A DNA stretch of 64,000 nucleotides from Lachnospiraceae bacterium (GTDB lineage: Bacteria > Bacillota > Clostridia > Lachnospirales > Lachnospiraceae): contig JAAWCE010000020.1 of assembly GCA_022793065.1 (NCBI GenBank), positions 62,001-126,000 of the forward strand, read 5' to 3'. A program made the translations under genes and the position numbers. Every line of letters begins with the position of its first letter. Within the stretch, counting starts at the first letter, position 1. Below are positions 44,691 to 54,306 of the stretch, piece after piece. The notes beneath the pieces were generated by a model. The model ran no database searches. It was not told the DNA's origin and saw only the letters and a list, made by a program, of their open reading frames with translations.

Positions 44691-44721
44691 GTGCCAGAAT
44701 TTGCATTATCAAGTTAAATTT
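44691..44721 (-). promoter_or_regulatory. CTGGCAC motif upstream of the regulator promoter
   Basis: Minus strand ATTTAACTT, 15 nt, CTGGCAC, the same two blocks that form the inverted arms at 42281-42387 before the peptide gene. It lies about 60 bp upstream of the regulator's -35. The rest of 44722-44800 is AT-rich with nothing recognisable. Confidence 0.4.
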
Positions 44722-44803
44722 AATAATAAATTTATCAATTTATTTCATGTGAGACATGCTCCTGCGAAAATGATGGTACAATTTATTCTTAACAAATAAA
44801 AAC

Positions 44804-44823
44804 CTGAGCACTTAGGCTCAGGC
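44804..44823 (-). terminator. Terminator of ftsH
   Basis: Minus strand CCTGAGC, loop CTAAGT, GCTCAGG, then TTTTTATTT; 34 nt after the ftsH stop. Confidence 0.88.
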
Positions 44824-44856
44824 TCATTATCACTTATTTTTTGTCATTTGGGCTTT

Positions 44857-47220
44857 CTACTCTATTCGGCCCTTTGAAAATCTACCCGTTGGCTTGTGTT
44901 CATCTTTTGAGGATTCTTTATCATTTGAGAGTTCTTTATCATTTGAAGGTTCTTCGGTGAGACTTTCTGTTCCGCTCTCTTCATTCACGAATTTCTGATT
45001 TTCTTCCGCTTCACCCTCTTCACGAACCGATTTCCGGTTATCTTCCATTCCGCTTTCCATGCTGTCTTCTACAACCGTATCTCTCAATCCGTCTTCCGTC
45101 ACCTTTTCTTTTTCGACTTCAGGCTCCGCCCCTACTGCATCAGAACCCCCAGTCTTCTCATCAAGCATAGCATCGGCGCTATCTGCAGCTTCTGTTTCCG
45201 CTGCCGCTTTCTCAGGATTGCCAATCTGTCCTTCCTTTTCCCCAGACGCTTCCTCTTTCTCCGGCAGCCCCTTGGCCTTGCGGAAAATTTCCATAAATTC
45301 TTTACCTGTAATGGTCTCCTTCTCAATCAGAAACTCCGCCAGCTTATCCATAATATCACGATTTTCTCGCAGCATCTTCAAGGCTTTATCATAACTTTCT
45401 TTCAGAATAACCACTACTTCTGCGTCAATGTCCGCTGCAGTAGCATCGCTGCAATTCAGCGCCGATCTTCCCTCCAAATACTGACTCTCAATGGTTGCCA
45501 GCCCCACCAGGCCAAACTTTTTACTCATACCGTATCTGGTGACCATATTACGGGCAATATCCGTAGCCTTTTCAATATCATTGGCGGCTCCGGTGGTTAC
45601 CGTATCAAACACCACCTCTTCCGCAGCGCGGCCGCCTACCAGGCTCACCAACATATCTCTTAGTTCCGCCTCGGTATTCAAATATTTCTCTTCTTCCGGC
45701 ACATGCATTACATATCCCAGCGCACCCATGGTTCTTGGCACAATGGTTATCTTCTGCACCGGCTCTGAATTCTTCTGCAAAGCGCTGATTAACGCATGCC
45801 CCACTTCATGATAGGACACAATCTTGCGCTCTTCTTTGCTCATTATGCGGTCCTTCTTCTCTTTTCCCACTAACACCACTTCAACCGCATCAAACAAATC
45901 CTTCTGACAGACATACTCTCTGCCTTCTTTTACTGCATTAATGGCCGCCTCGTTTATCATATTCGCCAGATCCGAACCCACTGCGCCGCTGGTGGCTAAC
46001 GCAATTGCATCCAAATCCACTGTCTCGTCCATTCTCACATCTTTGGCATGCACTTTCAGAATCTCCACACGCCCCTTTAAATCAGGCTTATCCACAATGA
46101 TTCTTCTGTCGAAACGTCCGGGGCGCAAAAGTGCCTTATCCAAAATTTCAGGCCGATTGGTAGCGCCCAAAATCAGAATACCTTTAGAACTGTCAAAACC
46201 ATCCATCTCTGAAAGAAGCTGATTTAATGTCTGTTCCCGCTCCTCGTTTCCACCGCCATACTTAGAATCCCGGCTGCGTCCGATGGCGTCAATCTCATCA
46301 ATGAAAATAATACAGGGCGCATTTTTGGTCGCCTCCTTAAACAAATCACGCACACGGCTGGCGCCCACACCCACATACAACTCTATAAAATCGGAACCTG
46401 TCAGCGAAAAGAACGGCACATGCGCCTCTCCGGCTACCGCCTTCGCCAGTAATGTCTTACCGGTTCCGGGAGGGCCCACCAGCAGCGCTCCCTTTGGCAG
46501 CCTGGCGCCAATCTTGGAATACTTGCCCGGATTATGCAGAAAATCCACTACCTCCACCAAAGATTCTTTCGCTTCATCTTCTCCTGCCACATCCTTAAAT
46601 GTAACTCCCGTTTCCTTCTGCACATACACTTTTGCATTACTTTTGCCCACGCCCATAGGTCCGCCGCTTCCGCCCATTTTTCTGAATACCACACCCAGCA
46701 GTATCCACATCAATGCCACCGGCAGCACCACATATAGTAAAATGTCCAAAATCCTGCCCGAATTATCACTAAGCACGCGGCTGCCGTCCACCTCATGCTC
46801 TTCCAGGCGGGCTGTCAGCGTGTTCAAGTCTTCCATGATAATCGTAGAATACGTAACCTTAAAGCTGCCGTAAAAAGGATAGCCCGTCAAATTGGGATTG
46901 CCAGTGTCAGCCTCTTCTTCCTTTAAGGTAAATAACACCTGCCCGCTGCTTTGTACTTCCACCGCCTCTACCTGGTTCCCATTGAGGTAATCCAGGAATT
47001 TCATATAGCTGACCTCCTGGGTATTTCCGTTGGACCCCATGAGCAAATTCCAAAGCATGAAAACCAGCAGTACCGTGCTCAATGCTGCAAGTACCACCAT
47101 CATCACATTGGGCCGCCTGGGCGGCTCCCCATTTCCTCCGTTGTTTCCCGGCTTATTGCCCCGATTCCCGTTGTTGTTATAGCCTCCGCCGTTATCGAAT
47201 TGGTTCATTTGATTGTCCAT
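44857..47220 (-). CDS. ftsH: ATP-dependent zinc metalloprotease FtsH
   Basis: A 787-residue membrane protease that unfolds and degrades membrane and regulatory proteins. An Asn/Gly-rich start (1-35), TM1 (about 40-61), an extracytoplasmic domain, TM2 (about 157-178), the AAA module with Walker A GPPGTGKT (249-256), Walker B IIFIDEID (304-311) and [23 protein letters not shown], then the Zn site HEVGH (471-475; HEAGH is usual). From about 680 the chain adds a long Glu/Lys/Asp/Ser tail with repeats such as [17 protein letters not shown] consensus-like promoter lies about 120 nt upstream and a terminator follows. Confidence 0.96.
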   Translation of the reverse strand: MDNQMNQFDNGGGYNNNGNRGNKPGNNGGNGEPPRRPNVMMVVLAALSTVLLVFMLWNLLMGSNGNTQEVSYMKFLDYLNGNQVEAVEVQSSGQVLFTLKEEEADTGNPNLTGYPFYGSFKVTYSTIIMEDLNTLTARLEEHEVDGSRVLSDNSGRILDILLYVVLPVALMWILLGVVFRKMGGSGGPMGVGKSNAKVYVQKETGVTFKDVAGEDEAKESLVEVVDFLHNPGKYSKIGARLPKGALLVGPPGTGKTLLAKAVAGEAHVPFFSLTGSDFIELYVGVGASRVRDLFKEATKNAPCIIFIDEIDAIGRSRDSKYGGGNEEREQTLNQLLSEMDGFDSSKGILILGATNRPEILDKALLRPGRFDRRIIVDKPDLKGRVEILKVHAKDVRMDETVDLDAIALATSGAVGSDLANMINEAAINAVKEGREYVCQKDLFDAVEVVLVGKEKKDRIMSKEERKIVSYHEVGHALISALQKNSEPVQKITIVPRTMGALGYVMHVPEEEKYLNTEAELRDMLVSLVGGRAAEEVVFDTVTTGAANDIEKATDIARNMVTRYGMSKKFGLVGLATIESQYLEGRSALNCSDATAADIDAEVVVILKESYDKALKMLRENRDIMDKLAEFLIEKETITGKEFMEIFRKAKGLPEKEEASGEKEGQIGNPEKAAAETEAADSADAMLDEKTGGSDAVGAEPEVEKEKVTEDGLRDTVVEDSMESGMEDNRKSVREEGEAEENQKFVNEESGTESLTEEPSNDKELSNDKESSKDEHKPTGRFSKGRIE

Positions 47221-47339
47221 AGTAACTCCGTTTCCGTTTCATTTCCGGGCAATTGACATTCCACCGCCCTCCAAAATCACTCTCGCTTGTTATTAACAAG
47301 AAATCTATTTTATTATAGGCATTAATGGTTGATTAATCA

Positions 47340-47368
47340 ATAGTATAATTGTGAAAAAATGCTGTCAA
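47340..47368 (-). promoter_or_regulatory. Sigma-A promoter of ftsH
   Basis: Minus strand TTGACA, 17 nt, TACTAT, about 120 nt before the start codon. From 47369 to 47549 no further feature is seen. Confidence 0.6.
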
Positions 47369-47549
47369 CTCTTAAAGATTTCTAAATCTCGTTTTTCTTT
47401 TCCTCTTTCCGGAAACCATATATCATTCCTATACCGTCCGGTCTTCTATCCTGCCGTTATAGTATCGTACATTCCTTTTATTTTATTCCCCAATTCATAT
47501 TCCTTTGCGGAACATAACAGGCATCCGGAAAAATAATAGAATCAAGCAC

Positions 47550-47578
47550 TTTTCACTTTTCTTAATTTATGTTATAAT
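47550..47578 (+). promoter_or_regulatory. Possible promoter of the DUF1846 gene
   Basis: TTTTCA, 17 nt, TATAAT. An ACAGG-TTTA-CCTGT inverted repeat follows at 47594-47607, in a place where an operator could sit. Confidence 0.4.
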
Positions 47579-47697
47579 TTTTATTTAGAACAACACAGGT
47601 TTACCTGTTTCATTACTGATGCTATATCGTATACACCTTAGTAAAAATAAAGCTTAAAGTCATGAAACACATGACATCCATAGAAAAGAGGCTACCC

Positions 47698-49173
47698 ATG
47701 AAAATAGGCTTTGACAACAAAAAATATTTGAAAATGCAGTCGGAACATATCAAAGAACGAATTGTCCAATTTGGGGACAAACTGTATTTGGAATTCGGCG
47801 GAAAACTTTTCGACGATTATCATGCTTCCAGGGTATTGCCCGGCTTTGCGCCCGACGCCAAACTGCAAATGCTGATGCAGCTATCAGACTATGCCGAAAT
47901 TGTCATTGTCATCAGCGCTGCGGATATTGAAAAAAACAAAGTACGAGGAGATTTGGGCATTACTTACGATGTGGATGTACTGCGCCTGAGAGACGAATTT
48001 CTCAACAAAGGTCTGTATGTGGGAAGCGTGGTAATTACACACTTTTCAGGCCAGCTCAGCGCCGAACAATTTAAATCAAAACTGGAGAAAAAGAATATCA
48101 AAGTTTACCTTCATTATACAATCGAAGGTTATCCCTCTAATGTTTCTCTTATTGTAAGTGAAAACGGCTATGGCAAAAATGATTATATAGAAACCACCCG
48201 TCCTCTGGTGGTCATTACTGCGCCAGGGCCCGGCAGCGGTAAAATGGCTACATGTCTCTCCCAGCTTTACCATGACAATCAACGAGGAATCAAAGCCGGA
48301 TATGCCAAATTTGAAACTTTTCCCATTTGGAATATTCCTCTGAAACACCCTATCAATCTTGCCTATGAAGCGGCAACCGCAGATTTGAACGACATCAATA
48401 TGATTGACCCCTTCCATCTGGAAGCCTATGGTGAAACTACGGTAAATTATAATCGGGATATTGAAATTTTCCCCGTGTTAAACGCCATATTTGAAGGAAT
48501 TTACGGCAGTAATCCTTATAAATCCCCAACGGATATGGGCGTCAATATGGCTGGAAACTGTATCATAGACGACGACGCCTGCTGCGAAGCTTCCAAAATG
48601 GAAATTATCCGCCGTTATTACACTGCATTAAACAAAACAGTACGCGAAAATACCTCCGAAACAGAAGTATATAAAATTGAACTTCTGATGAAACAGGCCA
48701 AAATCACCACGGCAGACAGGAAAATCACCACCGCCGCCGTGGAACGGGCTGAATACTTGGGCGTTCCCACTGCCGCCATGGAACTTCCCGACGGCCACAT
48801 AATCACTTCCAAAACCTCGGATTTTCTCGGCGCATCGGCCGCACTATTGTTGAATGCGCTAAAATACCTGGCTGGCGTGGATCATGACACAAAACTCATA
48901 AAACCGGAGGCCATTGAACCTATACAAAATTTAAAGGTTCGTTATTTGGGCGGCAAAAACCCTCGCCTGCACACAGACGAAGTACTTATTGCATTGTCTC
49001 TGGCTGCCTGCAGCGACGACAACGCCAGACGCTCCCTGGAACAGCTTCCGAAATTAAAAGGCTGCCAGGCGCACACTTCCGTCATGCTATCGGAGGTGGA
49101 TATCAAAATATACAGAAAGCTTGGCGTTGACCTCACCAGTGAACCCATACAAACAGCCAGAAAGCAATATTAA
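47698..49173 (+). CDS. DUF1846-domain protein
   Basis: A 491-residue cytoplasmic protein of the DUF1846 (UPF0371) family. The N-terminus MKIGFDNKKYLKMQSEHIKERI and HASRVLPGFAPDAKLQMLMQL are characteristic, as is the P-loop-like VITAPGPGSGKMATCLSQLYHD around residues 177-198 and KFETFPIWNIPLKHPINLAYEAATADLND. A C-terminal helical region with LPKLKGCQAHTSVMLSEVD closes it. Function is not established. ATG at 47698 follows AGAGG; the upstream ATGs lack a site. It stands alone on the plus strand and converges on the P-type ATPase gene. Confidence 0.9.
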   Translation: MKIGFDNKKYLKMQSEHIKERIVQFGDKLYLEFGGKLFDDYHASRVLPGFAPDAKLQMLMQLSDYAEIVIVISAADIEKNKVRGDLGITYDVDVLRLRDEFLNKGLYVGSVVITHFSGQLSAEQFKSKLEKKNIKVYLHYTIEGYPSNVSLIVSENGYGKNDYIETTRPLVVITAPGPGSGKMATCLSQLYHDNQRGIKAGYAKFETFPIWNIPLKHPINLAYEAATADLNDINMIDPFHLEAYGETTVNYNRDIEIFPVLNAIFEGIYGSNPYKSPTDMGVNMAGNCIIDDDACCEASKMEIIRRYYTALNKTVRENTSETEVYKIELLMKQAKITTADRKITTAAVERAEYLGVPTAAMELPDGHIITSKTSDFLGASAALLLNALKYLAGVDHDTKLIKPEAIEPIQNLKVRYLGGKNPRLHTDEVLIALSLAACSDDNARRSLEQLPKLKGCQAHTSVMLSEVDIKIYRKLGVDLTSEPIQTARKQY

Positions 49174-49243
49174 TACAGGCACAGGACTTTCATGTTCCAC
49201 ATAAAAGGATGGATCATTTAGTTGAAAAAATGGATTTATAGTG

Positions 49244-49277
49244 AAAAATGGGGCTGTCGTAAGACAGTCCCATTTTT
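49244..49277. terminator. Bidirectional terminator between DUF1846 and the P-type ATPase
   Basis: A 15-bp stem (AAAAATGGGGCTGTC, one G-U pair) with a GTAA loop; A/T tracts on both sides serve both converging genes. Confidence 0.88.
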
Positions 49278-49297
49278 ACTTCCCATCATTATCTTTT

Positions 49298-51958
49298 TCA
49301 CGCAGTTTTACCCATAAAACATTTTCTTATCATATCTACAGGAATCATTGTCACTGCCAAAAGCACTACCACAATCCAACCCATTATACCAAAAGGCACA
49401 CAACTAAACATCTCGCCAATCCATGCAAAAACTGGAATGGGAATTAACGCTGCATTTACAATTGCTGCCTGGACAAGAATAATCGTAAAGAACACCTTAA
49501 GGAATCCTGTGTTTTCATTCAGACCTTTGAAAATCCCAAAGCCGTCGTCCCTTACGTTAAACCCGTTAAACAATGCGCTGACAATAAACAATACGAAATA
49601 TCCGGTCAAATGCTGCTTGTCCGTGTCAAAAAATCCTCTGAAAACGGGCAGTTTCAAATACAAAAAGCTAACAATAGTAAGCCATGCTCCCATAATTAAA
49701 ATCTGAGCCATCATCTTCTTGCTTACAATGCTTTCATCCCTTCTTCTGGGCTTTTCTTTCATATACTTCTCCAAAGCCGGCTCATTTCCCAACATGATTG
49801 CCCCCAACCCATCCATAACCAGGTTTACGAACAATAAATGAGTTACCTTAAGAGGCTCGTCCACATGGAAAAACGGCGCAATAGCGCTGACCACCACAGC
49901 AGCCACATTAATCACCAACTGGAACTTACAGAATTTCAAAATATTGTGATAAATGGTTCTGCCATACCAGATGGCATCCTTAATGGATTTAAAATTATCA
50001 TCCAATATTACAATTTTACCAGCTTCCTTCGCAGCCTCCGTACCGCTTCCCATAGCAAAACCAACATCCGCCCGTTTCAATGCCGGCGAATCATTTACAC
50101 CGTCCCCAGTCATTCCTACCACCAGATTCATCTCCTGACACAGTTTGACCATTCTGGACTTATCTGTGGGCAGCGCTCTTGCAATGACTCTGATGTCCTT
50201 CATAATTGCCTTCACCTGGTCGTCACTCATCTTATTCAGTTCTGCAGAAGTCAGCGCTTTATCGGATTCGTTTCTAATCAGTCCTGCATCCTCCGCAATG
50301 GACACCGCCGTCTCCAGCCTGTCTCCGGTAATCATAACTACCTGAATTCCGGCCTCCTGTACTTCCCTGATCGCCTCTTTTGCCTCCGGCCTTACGTCAT
50401 CCCGGATTGCCACCAGACCAATCAATACCACATCATCATTAATTTTGTTTTCCACAAGATCCTTGGAAGAGTATCCAAAAGCCAACACCCTCATTGCCCT
50501 GGATGCCAACTCATTAATTTTATCATTCAGTTCGTCAAAATCCAGTTCCACTTCATTCCCGTTTTTGTCCAAAGCCTTGTTTGCCACCGCAAGCAGACGC
50601 TCCGGCGCACCTTTATAGAATGTTTTGCCCATGCTCTTAATGTGTACTTGACTGAACTTATTTGCAGAGTTAAATCCTTGAGATTTGTCTGCCTCACATT
50701 CCTTATTCTGGGCCAATAAATGAAAGGTATCCTCGCCGATAAATTTCATCAGCGCCTGATCTGTTGCATTTCCACCGATTACTTTATGAGCAGCATCATA
50801 CATGGACGCCGTATTCTTACCGATTGCCACATCCACGAACCCTTTGATTTTTCCATGACTTTTCAGCTCATTCAAAGGAATTGTCTCACCTTCTGCGGTG
50901 AAAAATTCCACTACTTCCAACATACCCTTGGTAATGGTACCCGTTTTATCACTGAACAGAATATTCAGGGAACCGGCTGTCTCAATACCCTCCGCTTTAC
51001 GCACCAATACATTGTGATCCAGCATTTTGCTGGTATTCTGCATCAGTACCAAAGATATCATCAACGGCAGACCTTCCGGAACCGCACATACAATAATCAC
51101 TATCGCCAGAGACACGGCTCTGACCACATCCTGAAGAATCTGAGACCAGCCCAAAGCCAGATACTCGGATACTCCGCCCGCATTCGTCACAAAGAAAACC
51201 ACATAAAGAAGTGCAATTACCACCGCTCCGATATAGCCAAAGGTAGAGATTTGATTTGCCAACTTGGCAAGTTTTACTTTCAAAGGGGAATCCGGTTCTT
51301 CCTCCTGCATCTCTTCGGCCATCTTACCCATCATAGTTTTCAGGCCCACTCTGCGCACATCCAGAATACCTTCTCCGTCGAACACTACCGCCCCTCTAAA
51401 AAGAGAATACTGGTCTACGAACGTGTCTCCCGTAATGTCTTCCGGCAGCTCCACACGTCCCTGGGCAGCATTTTTCTTACATTCCTCCGCCTCACCGTTT
51501 AATGCAGAATTATCCACTCGGATATCGCCGTCTACCAAAATACCGTCCGCCGGAATCTTGTCGCCGGACTGCAATAGTATGCTGTCCCCCACAACCACAT
51601 CATCCACGTCGATCACCGTAACCATACCGTTACGATATACCTTACAGGTATCTTTTTTGGTACTGTCTTTTAATTCTCGATATTTCGTATCGCTGGCCAC
51701 GCTTGTTTTGGCAGACACGAAAGCAACAATCAGCACTGCCACAATGGTACCCACGGGTTCATATATATCCGCATATCCCAAAAAGAACATTGCAATCATA
51801 ATTGCTGCAATGACTAAAAGGATTTTAATCATTGGGTCGCCAAAGGTTTCCTTAAATGCCTCCCAAAATGTAGTTGGTTCAGATTCAGGTATCGCATTTG
51901 ACCCGTATTTTTCGCGGGAACTTTGTACTTCCTGATCTGAAAGTCCTTGATATTTCAT
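49298..51958 (-). CDS. P-type Ca2+-transporting-like ATPase (P2 type)
   Basis: An 886-residue cation pump with an N-terminal cation-ATPase domain, actuator, phosphorylation and nucleotide domains and about ten TM helices. Motifs: CAVPEGLPL in TM4, phosphorylation site SDKTGTITKG, KGAPERLL, ITGDRLETAVSIA, and hinge VVGMTGDGVNDSPALKRADVG; the C-terminal TM block has NLVMDGLGAIMLGNEP. The actuator reads LNGEAEE where TGES is usual. PEGLP fits calcium-type P2 pumps. It is the last gene of the ter operon, next to TerD-family proteins, some of which bind Ca2+. Copy A5 of the hairpin/SD cassette precedes it. Confidence 0.92.
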   Translation of the reverse strand: MKYQGLSDQEVQSSREKYGSNAIPESEPTTFWEAFKETFGDPMIKILLVIAAIMIAMFFLGYADIYEPVGTIVAVLIVAFVSAKTSVASDTKYRELKDSTKKDTCKVYRNGMVTVIDVDDVVVGDSILLQSGDKIPADGILVDGDIRVDNSALNGEAEECKKNAAQGRVELPEDITGDTFVDQYSLFRGAVVFDGEGILDVRRVGLKTMMGKMAEEMQEEEPDSPLKVKLAKLANQISTFGYIGAVVIALLYVVFFVTNAGGVSEYLALGWSQILQDVVRAVSLAIVIIVCAVPEGLPLMISLVLMQNTSKMLDHNVLVRKAEGIETAGSLNILFSDKTGTITKGMLEVVEFFTAEGETIPLNELKSHGKIKGFVDVAIGKNTASMYDAAHKVIGGNATDQALMKFIGEDTFHLLAQNKECEADKSQGFNSANKFSQVHIKSMGKTFYKGAPERLLAVANKALDKNGNEVELDFDELNDKINELASRAMRVLAFGYSSKDLVENKINDDVVLIGLVAIRDDVRPEAKEAIREVQEAGIQVVMITGDRLETAVSIAEDAGLIRNESDKALTSAELNKMSDDQVKAIMKDIRVIARALPTDKSRMVKLCQEMNLVVGMTGDGVNDSPALKRADVGFAMGSGTEAAKEAGKIVILDDNFKSIKDAIWYGRTIYHNILKFCKFQLVINVAAVVVSAIAPFFHVDEPLKVTHLLFVNLVMDGLGAIMLGNEPALEKYMKEKPRRRDESIVSKKMMAQILIMGAWLTIVSFLYLKLPVFRGFFDTDKQHLTGYFVLFIVSALFNGFNVRDDGFGIFKGLNENTGFLKVFFTIILVQAAIVNAALIPIPVFAWIGEMFSCVPFGIMGWIVVVLLAVTMIPVDMIRKCFMGKTA

Positions 51959-51990
51959 TCTTATACCTCCCTGTGTGCTTTAAGCACACA
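51959..51990 (-). repeat. Hairpin/Shine-Dalgarno cassette, copy A5
   Basis: Minus strand: TGTGTGC, loop TTAAA, GCACACA, then GGGAGGTATAAGA and the ATG of the ATPase gene. Seven perfect pairs; compare copy A3, where both arms differ and pairing is kept. Confidence 0.65.
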
Positions 51991-52053
51991 ACCAATGTCC
52001 ATATCTTTCTTTTGTAACGTTTTGCCTTGTGAATCCTGTCAGACCAATACCCA

Positions 52054-52641
52054 TTACATATATCTTCTTGCCAACTCTCCCAGTCCAGGGTCATTTGTCC
52101 CCTGACCAATGGCATTAAATTTCCATTCTCCATTATACCGATATATTTCGCCAAAAATCATGGCTGTCATGCCGGAATAATCATCAGTCAGGCTATACTT
52201 ACACAGTTCCGTATTATTAGCTGCATTTACCAGACGTATAAAAGCATTTTCAATTAATCCAAAATGTTGACTTCTCTCCACTGCCTGATAAATGGTAACT
52301 ACCAGCACAATCTTATCATACTCATCCGGTATCCTTGATAGATCAACTATGATCTGTTCATCATCCCCTTCTCCCGCGCCTGTCAGGTTATCCCCCATAT
52401 GCTCTATGGTGCCGGTAGGATGACGAAGATTGCCAAAATAGACAATATCCTCTTTATACACCAATTTTCCGTTTATCAGCGCAAACGCCGAAGCATCACA
52501 ATCTATGGGCTGGGGTTTGGGAGCAAAAAAACCTGTCTTCCTCTTCACCTCATCCCAGCCCAATCCTACAACCACTTTAGAAAGCCCAGCATTATCTTTG
52601 GACAGACTCACTTTCTGCCCTTTCTGTAAACTTACAGACAT
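52054..52641 (-). CDS. TerD-family stress protein (variant)
   Basis: A 195-residue TerD-domain protein: [31 protein letters not shown], the acidic cluster [43 protein letters not shown] and NAFIRLVN. It differs from the two canonical copies in the first calcium-site region, with an Arg/Lys/Pro insert (KRKTGFFAPKPQPIDCD). TerD proteins are cytoplasmic and bind Ca2+ in known members. Its leader keeps only the SD half of the hairpin cassette (CGGGCAGGGAGGTATAAA). It lies 95 nt before the ATPase gene. Confidence 0.9.
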   Translation of the reverse strand: MSVSLQKGQKVSLSKDNAGLSKVVVGLGWDEVKRKTGFFAPKPQPIDCDASAFALINGKLVYKEDIVYFGNLRHPTGTIEHMGDNLTGAGEGDDEQIIVDLSRIPDEYDKIVLVVTIYQAVERSQHFGLIENAFIRLVNAANNTELCKYSLTDDYSGMTAMIFGEIYRYNGEWKFNAIGQGTNDPGLGELARRYM

Positions 52642-52814
52642 TTTATACCTCCCTGCCCGTATTCTATTTTAAATTCACATCTGTCCTCCAGTGTTACCAT
52701 TGCAATAAAAAACGTATGGATACTGTAAGGACAGATGCTTTCTCTCCGCCTATCTTTTTCAATGTATTCTTGCCAATTTTTCATCGGAGAATTCCAATTT
52801 CACTTAAATCCAAA

Positions 52815-53411
52815 TTACTTACGTCCTGGTTTCCAATTCATGCCCCATCCAAATGCTCTGTCTAAATCTTCATGCCCTCTGAAGAAACGGACAATTTTCT
52901 CCACGCTGAAAGTTTCATCATTGCGATTTTCAAAAAGCACCAGACCGCACATAATATCTTTGGAATTAAACTCATCCATACGCACAACAATATCTTCTGC
53001 GCCAGGATATTTGATTGTGACCACTGCATCCGCCTGCTTCCAGTTTGCAATGCCTTCATAGATAAAGGTATACACAAGGATTCTTTTTATCTCGGCAATC
53101 TGATTACCATTAATGCGAAGATTTTCTCCTGCTGCTGCCGCTCCGGTCCTATCATCTCCGTCCAAAGCGATATACGGGGGATATTGAAGTGAACCAAAGG
53201 CATTGCCAAGGGCCTGTACCGCACCCTTTCTGCCATCTTTCATCTCAAACAGGCACCCCAAATCCAAATCAATTCCACTGTTGCCCAACAACCCTGACAA
53301 AAATCCTTTTTTCCCGGTATTCCAATTTAAATTTACCAATATCTCACCCAAACCGCCGGATGTCTTTTTGGTCAGATCTACTTTTTGTCCTTTTTGTAAA
53401 TTAATTGCCAT
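52815..53411 (-). CDS. Divergent TerD-family protein
   Basis: A 198-residue protein with the TerD start [32 protein letters not shown] but a changed core: an insert GKKGFLSGLLGNSG, then IDLDLGCLFEMKDGRKGAVQALGNAFGSL in place of the DLDAAAF-HMGDN region, and ALDGDDRTGAAAAGENLRI. The C-terminus ends NWKPGRK instead of the usual GGLAALC. It resembles TerA/TerZ-like side branches. The gene is preceded by the ~100-nt covarying leader element (family B), the only full copy in this operon. Confidence 0.85.
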   Translation of the reverse strand: MAINLQKGQKVDLTKKTSGGLGEILVNLNWNTGKKGFLSGLLGNSGIDLDLGCLFEMKDGRKGAVQALGNAFGSLQYPPYIALDGDDRTGAAAAGENLRINGNQIAEIKRILVYTFIYEGIANWKQADAVVTIKYPGAEDIVVRMDEFNSKDIMCGLVLFENRNDETFSVEKIVRFFRGHEDLDRAFGWGMNWKPGRK

Positions 53412-53439
53412 AATTTTGTTTCTCCTATTCCTATTCCAG

Positions 53440-53535
53440 TTCCGTCTCTTCTCTTCGATGCCCTTATGGGGAAGGAATTTTCGTCTGTTTAGAACACAGA
53501 CAAAAATTTCTTCCGGGCATCTCCGTTCCGAGACT
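53440..53535 (-). repeat. Covarying leader element, family B copy 3 (before the divergent TerD gene)
   Basis: Minus strand: AGTCTC/GAGAC closing stem, GATGCCC with GGGCATC, GGAAG with CTTCC, apex GTCTG with CAGAC, then GGAACTGGAATAGGA. Compared with the ftsE copies, the second stem and the apex stem have different bases on both arms and still pair. Confidence 0.65.
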
Positions 53536-53569
53536 GTTTTTTATTTCCAGTTCCCGTTTACGGGAACTT

Positions 53570-53599
53570 GTTCCGCCTCTTCTCTTCGATGCCGAGACT
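53570..53599 (-). repeat. Family B element with internal deletion
   Basis: Only the outer arms remain (AGTCTCGGCATCGAAGAGAA then GAGGCGGAAC), joined directly. A GTTCCCG/CGGGAAC hairpin links it to copy 3, the same linker design as between the two ftsE copies. Confidence 0.5.
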
Positions 53600-54182
53600 A
53601 ACCATCCACCTGAACTCCGAAATTTGCGCATAGCGCTGCCAGGCCGCCCTGGTATCCGCTGCCAATGGCATTAAATTTCCACTCAGTTCCATTCTTATAT
53701 AATTCTCCGAAAACCGCAGCCGTTTCTATGGAAAAGTCCTCTCCCAAATCATAGCGCAGCAATTCTTCTCCATTGGCTTCATTGTAAATCCTGATAAACG
53801 CATTATTTACCTGTCCAAAATTCTGACGTCTGGTCTCGGCATCATATATGGTAACAGTGAACGCAATTTTCGTAATATTTTCCGGTACCATAGAAAGGTC
53901 GATTTTAATCTGCTCATCATCCCCTTCTCCCGCACCAGTCAAATTGTCTCCCATATGTTTTACACTGCCTGACGGATGCTCCAGATTCCCATAAAAAACA
54001 AAATCACTCTGTGTTGAAATCTTGCCGCTGTCCGCCAAAAGAAAAGCTGCCGCATCCAAATCAAAATCTCCTCCGGTATCAAACTGGTTCACATCCCAGC
54101 CCAATCCCACTACCACTTTGCTCAGACCCGGATTGCCCTTCGTCAGGCTGACCTTCTGGCCTTTTTGTAAAGAAACTGACAT
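53598..54182 (-). CDS. terD: TerD-family stress protein
   Basis: A 194-residue canonical Ter[105 protein letters not shown] and [19 protein letters not shown]. The Asp-rich loops are the Ca2+ sites in known TerD structures. Start at 54182 since AGGAGG lies before it; upstream codons are leader (GCGGAACTGGAACAGGAGG). Nearly the same as the next gene upstream, a tandem duplication. Confidence 0.94.
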   Translation of the reverse strand: MSVSLQKGQKVSLTKGNPGLSKVVVGLGWDVNQFDTGGDFDLDAAAFLLADSGKISTQSDFVFYGNLEHPSGSVKHMGDNLTGAGEGDDEQIKIDLSMVPENITKIAFTVTIYDAETRRQNFGQVNNAFIRIYNEANGEELLRYDLGEDFSIETAAVFGELYKNGTEWKFNAIGSGYQGGLAALCANFGVQVDG

Positions 54183-54306
54183 GATTCTCCTCCTGTTCCA
54201 GTTCCGCCCCATCCTTCCGGCTCTGGCATTAGCTTCACATACCGTCTGGACAGATGCTTATTTTTATAATAATATATTTTGCCATCATATTAACGCTGTC
54301 TTAACC

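Noticed and set aside
45059..45394. A Ser-rich plus-strand frame opposite the FtsH tail
   Set aside because: The Ser/Ala bias is the antisense image of the Glu-rich repeat tail.
47351..47536. A 61-codon plus-strand frame in the ftsH-DUF1846 gap
   Set aside because: No ribosome site, and it starts inside the ftsH promoter.
49838..51935. Several long open frames on the plus strand opposite the P-type ATPase (up to about 290 codons)
   Set aside because: They are antisense to a well-conserved gene, lack ribosome sites and have His/Cys/Ser-rich compositions typical of reverse-complement reading.
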